Part shown: positions 1 to 4,063 of the stretch, in pieces
How the letters are laid out: each line of letters opens with the position of its first letter
Numbering within the stretch: the stretch's first letter is position 1
Source of the DNA: Elusimicrobiota bacterium
Lineage (GTDB): Bacteria > Elusimicrobiota > Elusimicrobia > UBA1565 > UBA9628
Assembly (NCBI GenBank): GCA_028865585.1
Contig: JAGWJU010000099.1
Coordinates: forward strand, 1-5,434
Direction of reading: 5' to 3'
Length of the DNA: 5,434 nt
Notes under the pieces: generated by a model
Told to the model about the DNA's origin: nothing
The model's input: only the letters and a program-made list of their open reading frames with translations
Databases searched by the model: none
Program-made: the position numbers and the translations under genes

Positions 1-28
1 ATTTCGGCCATAGAAAAGTATAGCATCC

Positions 29-69
29 TATAGAACGGCTTGACAAGTGTTCTATAATCTGTTCTAATA
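29..69 (+). promoter_or_regulatory. Probable SOS/LexA-type operator over the recA promoter
   Basis: A perfect 8-bp inverted repeat, TATAGAAC (29-36) and GTTCTATA (49-56), is separated by 12 bp. A third half-site, GTTCTAATA, lies at 61-69, so the core GTTCTA occurs in direct orientation at 49-54 and 61-66 and inverted at 31-36. The spacer of the inverted repeat holds CTTGACAAG (39-47), itself nearly palindromic. The arms flank the -35 hexamer and the third half-site covers the -10, so a bound protein would block RNA polymerase. GAAC/GTTC half-sites are typical of LexA boxes in several phyla, and recA is the classic SOS gene. However, the spacing fits neither GAAC-N4-GTTC (Bacillus type) nor GTTC-N7-GTTC (alphaproteobacterial type; here N8). 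The LexA assignment is therefore inferred from gene context. Confidence 0.55.
40..68 (+). promoter_or_regulatory. recA promoter P1, sigma70-type
   Basis: A perfect -35 hexamer TTGACA (40-45) is followed after exactly 17 bp by TCTAAT (63-68), which matches the TATAAT consensus at five of six positions. Transcription would start near 75, giving a leader of about 115 nt before the recA ATG. The better-looking TATAAT at 53-58 is only 7 bp from the -35 and cannot pair with it. The promoter is strong by sequence and is overlaid by the inverted repeat described separately, which fits a tightly repressed, highly inducible gene. Confidence 0.75.
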
Positions 70-73
70 CAAG

Positions 74-99
74 CTCGCTTCGGCGCCGCGGGAAGCGGG
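74..99 (+). other. Hairpin at the 5' end of the recA leader
   Basis: Bases 74-81 (CTCGCTTC) pair with 92-99 (GAAGCGGG) in an 8-bp stem with one G-U pair, around a 10-nt GC-rich loop that contains GGCGCC. Because the P1 start is predicted near 75, the stem would sit almost at the 5' end of the mRNA, where such structures can protect transcripts. No U-run follows, so it is not a terminator. Hairpins are common by chance in GC-rich DNA. Confidence 0.3.
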
Positions 100-133
100 G
101 AACTTTCGGACGGCCGCGGTCGTAAGAGGGATG

Positions 134-142
134 TGGTAGAAT
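134..142 (+). promoter_or_regulatory. Possible second recA promoter (extended -10)
   Basis: TGG followed by TAGAAT (137-142) forms an extended -10 element. No -35 is visible at the right distance (114-119 is CCGCGG). Transcription would begin near 149 and leave a 40-nt leader. Almost the same string, GTGTTAGAATT, stands just upstream of the glycosyltransferase unit, which supports a real promoter motif in this genome. A constitutive P2 below a regulated P1 would be a sensible arrangement for recA, but this is inference. Confidence 0.35.
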
Positions 143-188
143 TTAATCCGGCCCGCCGGCGGCGAGGCCTAACAGGGGAAACAAAACC

Positions 189-1304
189 ATGGGAACAACG
201 ACCGAGAACGGAAAGGGAAAGGCGCTAGAGCTGGCTTTGGCGCAAATCGAGAAGGCTTACGGACGCGAGGCCATCATGAAGCTGGGAGACCGCGCGGCCA
301 AGATCAAGGTCGAGGCGATTCCCACCGGGATTTTATCCTTGGACCTCGCCCTGGGCGTCGGGGGATTCCCCCGCGGGCGCATCATCGAGATCTACGGCCC
401 CGAGTCCTCGGGCAAGACCACGCTGGCTCTGCAGGCCGCGGCCGCGGCGCAGCGCCTGGGGGGCGCGGCCGCCTACGTCGATGCCGAGCACGCCATGGAC
501 CCGGCCTATGCCAAGCTCCTGGGCGTGGACATCGACAACCTTTTAATCGCCCAGCCGGACTCGGGTGAAGAAGCTCTTGAAATCACGGAGAAGCTGGTCC
601 GTTCAAGCGCCTTGGACGTCATCGTCATCGATTCGGTCGCGGCTCTGGTGCCCAAGGCGGAAATCGAAGGCGAGATGGGCGATTCGCACATGGGCCTGCA
701 GGCGCGACTGATGAGCCAGGCCCTGCGCAAGCTCACGGCGTCCACGTCCAAGAGCCGCACCTGCCTCATCTTCATCAACCAGATCCGGCACAAAATCGGC
801 GTGATGTTCGGCAACCCGGAGACCACCACGGGCGGCTTGGCGCTCAAGTTCTACTCCACCGTGCGGCTGGACATCCGCCGCACCGAGAATATTAAGGAAG
901 GCGACGCCATCGTGGGCGTGCGCGCCCGCGTGAAGGTGGTCAAGAATAAGGTCGCGCCTCCTTACCGCACCGCGGAGTTCGAGATGCGCGCGGGGCAGGG
1001 CGTCTCGCGCGAAGGCTGCCTCCTGGATCTCGGCGTCGATGCCGGGGTGATTGAAAAGTCCGGGTCGTGGTTTCTTTACGAGGGCGAGCGCTTGGGCCAG
1101 GGCCGGGAAAACGCCAAGGCCTACTTGAAAGAGCACGCGGACACGGCCGAAAAAATCGAGGCGATTTTGCGCCAGAAGTTCCTAAACCCGGCGGAGCCGG
1201 AAGCCGCGGGGGAGCCGGAGAAGGCCGCCGTGCCCGAGAAAGCCGCGGCCGCTCCGAAGTCCGCGCGGGCCGCCAAACTCGCCGAAGCCGCGGCGCGCGC
1301 CTAG
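189..1304 (+). CDS. recA: Recombinase RecA
   Basis: RecA is the cytoplasmic DNA-dependent ATPase that forms filaments on single-stranded DNA, drives strand exchange and triggers SOS self-cleavage of LexA-type repressors. At 371 aa it is slightly longer than E. coli RecA (353 aa). The N-terminal helix spans about 1-35. The ATPase core has Walker A GPESSGKT (70-77, K76), the catalytic Glu in DAEHAMDP (E100), and Walker B in VIVIDS (D148). The L2 DNA-binding loop region starts at NQIRHKIG (Q198) and continues through GNPETTTGG. The C-terminal domain ends near F331. A 40-residue tail rich in Ala, Pro, Glu and Lys follows. Its last 16 residues are net basic, unlike the acidic tail of E. coli RecA. 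The ATG has a Shine-Dalgarno AGGGGA (174-179) 9 nt upstream. The recombinase gene follows after 15 nt in the same frame, suggesting cotranscription. The identification is certain. Confidence 0.99.
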   Translation: MGTTTENGKGKALELALAQIEKAYGREAIMKLGDRAAKIKVEAIPTGILSLDLALGVGGFPRGRIIEIYGPESSGKTTLALQAAAAAQRLGGAAAYVDAEHAMDPAYAKLLGVDIDNLLIAQPDSGEEALEITEKLVRSSALDVIVIDSVAALVPKAEIEGEMGDSHMGLQARLMSQALRKLTASTSKSRTCLIFINQIRHKIGVMFGNPETTTGGLALKFYSTVRLDIRRTENIKEGDAIVGVRARVKVVKNKVAPPYRTAEFEMRAGQGVSREGCLLDLGVDAGVIEKSGSWFLYEGERLGQGRENAKAYLKEHADTAEKIEAILRQKFLNPAEPEAAGEPEKAAVPEKAAAAPKSARAAKLAEAAARA

Positions 1305-1305
1305 C

Positions 1306-1310
1306 GGGAG
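1306..1310 (+). promoter_or_regulatory. Shine-Dalgarno that sets the ATT start of the Xer gene
   Basis: GGGAG (1306-1310) lies directly after the recA stop (1302-1304). Nine bases separate it from ATT at 1320, a normal spacing. The homology of the Xer N-terminal domain begins at exactly this codon. This is the main sequence evidence for a non-canonical start. The site also lies close enough to the recA stop for terminating ribosomes to reinitiate. Confidence 0.55.
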
Positions 1311-1319
1311 CGGGCGTCC

Positions 1320-2192
1320 ATTCTCGAGGAATACCTTAAGTATCTTTCTCTCGAGCGCGGGCTCTCCCCCAACACCTGCAAGGCGTACGGGGGGGACGTC
1401 GGCGCCTTTCTGGCCTTTCTGTCCAAGGCCGGCAAGGCGCCGCTTGATGCCGCGCGGCAGGACGTCTCCGACTTTCTCTGGGCGCAGAAAGAGGCGGGAT
1501 TAAAGCCGGCCTCCGTCTTCCGCAAAATCGAGGCGGTCAAATCCTTTTACGCGTTCCAAGCCGCGGAGCGCCGCGTCAAGGGAAACCCCGCCGAGGGCCT
1601 GGGCCGCCTGCGCCTGCCCAAGCGCCTGCCGCGCCATCTCGAGGAGAACGAGATGTCCAGGCTCCTGCGCGCGGCGCTGGGATCGGACTGGAAGGCGGCG
1701 CGGCTCTCGGCGATGCTTGAGCTCCTCTACGCCACGGGCGAGCGCGTCTCCGAGCTTTTGTCCCTTAAGCCCGAGGACGTGAACCTTCAAGACGGCTGGA
1801 TCCGCGTTCTGGGCAAGGGCTCGCGGGAGAGGATGGTCCCGGTCCACGCCGCGGCGCTGGGCGCGCTTGAGCGCTACCTGGCCCTGCGCGAGAAAAAATT
1901 TGCGGCCGGCGCGCACCCGAAGCTCTTCTTGGGGCAGGGCGGCAAGCCGCTCTCTCGCGTGCAGTTCTGGAGGGAGTTGAAAAGCCTGGGCCGGCGGGCG
2001 GGCTTGGCGGCCAGGCTGCACCCGCACTTGATCCGCCACACCTTCGCCACGCATCTTCTGCGCGGCGGCGCGGACCTGCGCGTGGTTCAGGAGCTTCTGG
2101 GCCACGCGAGCCTTTCAACGACGCAGATCTACACCCACCTCGATCCGGCGGGCTTGAAATCCGCGCATCAGAAGCACCACCCGCGCGGTTAA
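1320..2192 (+). CDS. xerD: Xer-family tyrosine recombinase (XerC/XerD), ATT start
   Basis: This is a site-specific tyrosine recombinase of the type that resolves chromosome dimers at dif. From ATT at 1320 it is 290 aa, close to the 298 aa of E. coli XerD. The N-terminal SAM-like core-binding domain (about 1-85) starts with LEEYLKYLSLERGLSPNT. The catalytic domain (about 100-290) has the full set R142 (ATGERVSEL), K166 (GKGSRER), H236-x-x-R239 (HLIRHTFATH), H262 (LGHAS) and nucleophile Y271 (IYTH). It ends in HQKHHPRG, like XerD. The frame is open from the recA stop onward, yet has no ATG, GTG or TTG before 1653, which would delete the first 111 residues. GGGAG 9 nt before ATT points to ATT as the start; readthrough of the recA TAG is the alternative. 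XerD rather than XerC rests only on the C-terminus. It probably shares the recA transcript. Confidence 0.9.
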   Translation: MLEEYLKYLSLERGLSPNTCKAYGGDVGAFLAFLSKAGKAPLDAARQDVSDFLWAQKEAGLKPASVFRKIEAVKSFYAFQAAERRVKGNPAEGLGRLRLPKRLPRHLEENEMSRLLRAALGSDWKAARLSAMLELLYATGERVSELLSLKPEDVNLQDGWIRVLGKGSRERMVPVHAAALGALERYLALREKKFAAGAHPKLFLGQGGKPLSRVQFWRELKSLGRRAGLAARLHPHLIRHTFATHLLRGGADLRVVQELLGHASLSTTQIYTHLDPAGLKSAHQKHHPRG

Positions 2193-2215
2193 GAGGCCGC
2201 CCGCGCCGCGGTAAT

Positions 2216-3562
2216 CTATCCGCGTTTCTCGACGACCATCGCGCCGCCCATGCCGCCGCCGGCGCAGGCCGCGATGAGGCCCAGGCGCGCCTTGGAATCT
2301 TTCTTGAGCGCGTAGAGAAGGTTGAGCAGGAGCCGCGCGCCGGTGGCGCCCAGCGGGTGGCCGAGCGCGATTGAGCCGCCGTGGGGATTGAGCTTCCCCG
2401 CCTCGAACTTCGCGCGCCAATCGTGGCCGAATTTTTCCTTGCCCATCTTGAAGATGGAGAGCACCGTGGCGGCGAATGGCTCGTGCAGCTCGATGTCGTC
2501 CAAATCCTGAAACTTGACGCCCGCCTTTTCCAGGGCGACGGGCGCGGCCAGGGCCGGAGCGACGCCCATGTGCGCGGGATTGTTGCCGTAAAAGCCCCAG
2601 CCCTTGATTTCGCCCAGGATTTCCAGGCCCAGGGACTTGGCCTTGTTTTCCTCGGCCACGATGACGGCCGCGGCGCCGTCAGAGCGCGCGCAGGAATTGA
2701 AGAGCGTCACCGTGCCGTGGTCGCCCTCATGGTAGGCCTTGCCGTCCATGTACTTGCCGAAATCCCGGTAAAAGTCTTTGAGGGAATAAGCGGAGTTATC
2801 GTAGAGGACCGGCGCCTTGGCCATGCGTTCCGGTTTTTGCACCAGATCCTCGCGCAGAAAGGGATACTCGTCCTTGTCCAGGGCCACGGAGCCGTCCGTT
2901 TTGGCCGGAGCCACGTGGGTGGGATAGAACCCGGAGGTCCATCCCGCGATGGCGCGGCGGAAGCTTTCCACCGCATAGGCGTCCTGATCCTGGCGCGGGA
3001 TGCCGTTGATTTGGGCGAGAACCTCGGCCGTGCCCGCCATGTTGATGCCCTTGACCGGATCGGTGAGGCCTTCCTCCATGGAGTCGATGATGGCGGCGTC
3101 CGGGCTTTGCGGAAGATCGGCCCACTTGGCTTTCACGGTGGCGAGGCTGCGCAGGTCCTTGGCCGCACGCGAGCCGGCGATGGTATAGGGAAGGCGCGAC
3201 ATGGACTCGGTGCCGGCCGCGATGTAGAGATCGCCGTCGCCGGCCAAAATGAAGCGCGCGGCCATGGCCACGGACTCGATGGAGGACACGCAGTTGTTCT
3301 GCACCGTGACCGACTGCGCCTTCTCGGGCAGGCCGCTGCGCAAAAGCGCCACGCGCGCGATGTTGGGCGCGGAGAAATCCTGGCCCACCCAGCCGGCGAT
3401 GAGGCCGTCGACGGCGCCCTTGGGAAGCTTCGAGCGCTCCAAGAGAGCCGCGATGGCCATCTGAAGGAGATCCGGCGCCCGAAAGCCCGAAAGCGAGCGC
3501 GAGATGTGCCCGATGGGCGTGCGCGCGCCTATGCCCAAAACGATTTTTTTGGTTTGTGCCAT
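2216..3562 (-). CDS. Thiolase, acetyl-CoA acyltransferase of FadI/HADHB type
   Basis: Thiolases cleave 3-ketoacyl-CoA with CoA to acetyl-CoA plus a shortened acyl-CoA, or run in reverse to condense acyl-CoAs. This 448-aa protein is longer than the usual biosynthetic thiolase (about 390 aa) and nearer FadI (436 aa). The nucleophilic Cys is C91 in NNCVSS. The loop motif reads ELHEPFAAT (H360), where FadI and HADHB have HEAFA and short thiolases have NEAFA. GGSIALGHPLGATGAR carries H402, and ACAGGGMGGA carries the second catalytic Cys C433. All four key residues are present. A long insert at about 225-285 accounts for the extra length. The ATG (3562-3560) follows AGGAGG (3572-3567) by 4 nt. It converges on xer with a 23-bp gap and has no hydratase/dehydrogenase partner in view, so substrate and direction (beta-oxidation or fermentation) remain open. 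Two FNR-type boxes upstream suggest redox control. Confidence 0.93.
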   Translation of the reverse strand: MAQTKKIVLGIGARTPIGHISRSLSGFRAPDLLQMAIAALLERSKLPKGAVDGLIAGWVGQDFSAPNIARVALLRSGLPEKAQSVTVQNNCVSSIESVAMAARFILAGDGDLYIAAGTESMSRLPYTIAGSRAAKDLRSLATVKAKWADLPQSPDAAIIDSMEEGLTDPVKGINMAGTAEVLAQINGIPRQDQDAYAVESFRRAIAGWTSGFYPTHVAPAKTDGSVALDKDEYPFLREDLVQKPERMAKAPVLYDNSAYSLKDFYRDFGKYMDGKAYHEGDHGTVTLFNSCARSDGAAAVIVAEENKAKSLGLEILGEIKGWGFYGNNPAHMGVAPALAAPVALEKAGVKFQDLDDIELHEPFAATVLSIFKMGKEKFGHDWRAKFEAGKLNPHGGSIALGHPLGATGARLLLNLLYALKKDSKARLGLIAACAGGGMGGAMVVEKRG

Positions 3563-3585
3563 GGTGCCTCCTTTTCTCTGTGTCC

Positions 3586-3591
3586 ATTATA
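3586..3591 (-). promoter_or_regulatory. -10 element of the thiolase promoter
   Basis: On the minus strand bases 3591-3586 read TATAAT, a perfect -10, placed 23 bp before the thiolase ATG, with the ribosome-binding site between them. The predicted start is near 3579, leaving a leader of about 16 nt. The -35 position (3614-3609) reads GATCGG, which is not a -35. A perfect -10 without a -35, next to an activator box, is what an activator-dependent promoter looks like. Confidence 0.55.
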
Positions 3592-3616
3592 GTTTTTTGG
3601 CGGCGATCCCGATCTG

Positions 3617-3644
3617 TTGATTCCGATCAATTGATCGGAATCAA
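3617..3644. promoter_or_regulatory. Two abutting FNR-type boxes forming a perfect 28-bp palindrome
   Basis: Bases 3617-3630 read TTGATTCCGATCAA and 3631-3644 read TTGATCGGAATCAA. Each is an exact TTGAT-N4-ATCAA box, the consensus of FNR and related Crp/Fnr-family regulators (ANR, FixK), and each is the reverse complement of the other. Relative to the predicted thiolase start (about 3579) the boxes centre near -44.5 and -58.5, close to class II (-41.5) and class I (-61.5) activator positions. From the small gene on the other side they lie further away, at about -65 and -80 from its best -10-like string. The thiolase is therefore the likelier target. A dimeric repressor reading the whole palindrome remains possible. 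Confidence 0.65.
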
Positions 3645-3690
3645 TCCCGCTTTTTGACCCGGTTCCTTCCGCGCCGTGCCCCTCCGGCGC

Positions 3691-3696
3691 TAAAAT
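3691..3696 (+). promoter_or_regulatory. Possible -10 for the small cysteine-rich gene
   Basis: TAAAAT (3691-3696) stands out in GC-rich surroundings, 15 bp before the AGGAGG of the small gene. Transcription would start near 3703. No -35 is found 16-18 bp upstream; TTGACC at 3654-3659 is 31 bp away, too far. The gene is therefore either weakly expressed or depends on an activator. Confidence 0.35.
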
Positions 3697-3725
3697 AAAC
3701 TTGAGAAAAAGAGGAGGAAATGAAC

Positions 3726-3878
3726 ATGATTCACACGATTCTTTTGTTGGCCGCGCTGGCCCCGGCCCGGACTCCGGCCGTCACGCCGACCTGCCAGTGG
3801 CCGCGTCAATGCGTGGAGGTGGCCATCACCGGCCCCTGCCCGGCCGGCCGCGTCTGCGTCCAAACGCCGCTGTCCTAA
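3726..3878 (+). CDS. Small four-cysteine protein, probably exported
   Basis: This is a 50-aa protein that I do not recognise. AGGAGG (3712-3717) is a perfect Shine-Dalgarno. It stands 8 nt before ATG 3726 but only 2 nt before the in-frame ATG 3720, so 3726 is preferred (52 aa from 3720). The N-terminus IHTILLLAALAPA is hydrophobic like a short export signal, although its only charge is a His and there is no lipobox. The remainder has four cysteines at 23, 29, 38 and 44 (C-x5-C-x8-C-x5-C), including PCPAGRVC, and is Pro/Thr-rich. Two disulfides would suit a small periplasmic or secreted protein. Third codon positions are G or C in most codons, like the neighbouring genes, which supports real coding. 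It stands between the divergent thiolase and the glycosyltransferase unit, with no evident functional link to either. Confidence 0.6.
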   Translation: MIHTILLLAALAPARTPAVTPTCQWPRQCVEVAITGPCPAGRVCVQTPLS

Positions 3879-3905
3879 GCCGTCCGTCGGGGGCTCGGGG
3901 GATTC

Positions 3906-3934
3906 TTGCCGCCGCTACGGTGAAGTGTTAGAAT
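3906..3934 (+). promoter_or_regulatory. Promoter of the glycosyltransferase unit
   Basis: TTGCCG (3906-3911, four of six matches to the -35) is separated by 17 bp from TAGAAT (3929-3934), which is preceded by TG at 3926-3927 as an extended -10. Transcription should start near 3941, one base before the ATG at 3942, so the mRNA would be almost leaderless. The -10 string closely resembles GTGGTAGAATT in the recA leader. Confidence 0.55.
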
Positions 3935-3941
3935 TGCCCCC

Positions 3942-4049
3942 ATGCAGAAAGGCGCCGAGAGGACGCGGCTTCTTCCATGGCTCTTGGCCGCTGTTGCGCC
4001 TGCGCTGTTCTCCCCGGCGCCCCTTCGGGCCGCGCCCGCGGCTCCCTGA
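3942..4049 (+). CDS. Possible leader peptide upstream of the glycosyltransferase
   Basis: This reading frame of 35 codons opens at the ATG immediately after the predicted transcription start and stops at TGA 4047-4049, 14 nt before the glycosyltransferase ATG. The peptide has a basic N-terminus (MQKGAERTR) followed by a hydrophobic stretch rich in Leu, Ala and Pro (LLPWLLAAVAPALF) and an Ala-rich end, so it resembles a Sec signal peptide with no mature protein behind it. There is no Shine-Dalgarno, as expected for leaderless translation. It could be a leader that couples translation to the next gene, a remnant signal peptide, or a chance frame in GC-rich DNA. No relative is known to me. Confidence 0.3.
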   Translation: MQKGAERTRLLPWLLAAVAPALFSPAPLRAAPAAP

Positions 4050-4063
4050 CGCGCGCCCTCGCC

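Noticed and set aside
40..58. TTGACA paired with TATAAT at 53-58
   Set aside because: The gap is only 7 bp, far from the 16-18 bp needed. TCTAAT at 63-68 has the correct 17-bp spacing.
49..64. Alphaproteobacterial LexA box GTTC-N7-GTTC
   Set aside because: The two GTTC half-sites are 8 bp apart rather than 7, so the site does not fit that class exactly.
1653..2192. Xer gene starting at ATG 1653 (179 aa)
   Set aside because: It would lose the whole N-terminal core-binding domain, which is clearly encoded upstream in the same frame. No tyrosine recombinase of this type starts there.
2181..2218. Bidirectional terminator between xer and the thiolase
   Set aside because: The gap is GC-rich with short CG palindromes, but no clear stem followed by a T-run appears on either strand.
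2381..3592. 403-aa open frame on the plus strand opposite the thiolase
   Set aside because: It mirrors a gene with complete thiolase active-site motifs. The His/Arg/Gly/Asp-rich product has no recognisable domain and is typical of antisense frames in GC-rich DNA.
3701..3931. 76-aa plus-strand frame overlapping the small cysteine-rich gene
   Set aside because: It starts at a TTG upstream of the Shine-Dalgarno, so the strong AGGAGG would lie inside it. The product is low-complexity, and the 3726 frame has better codon use and spacing.
3977..4063. Glycosyltransferase starting at ATG 3977
   Set aside because: The extra 29 residues do not resemble a GT4 N-terminus, the nearest purine-rich stretch (3957-3963) is 13 nt away, and family homology begins at 4064.
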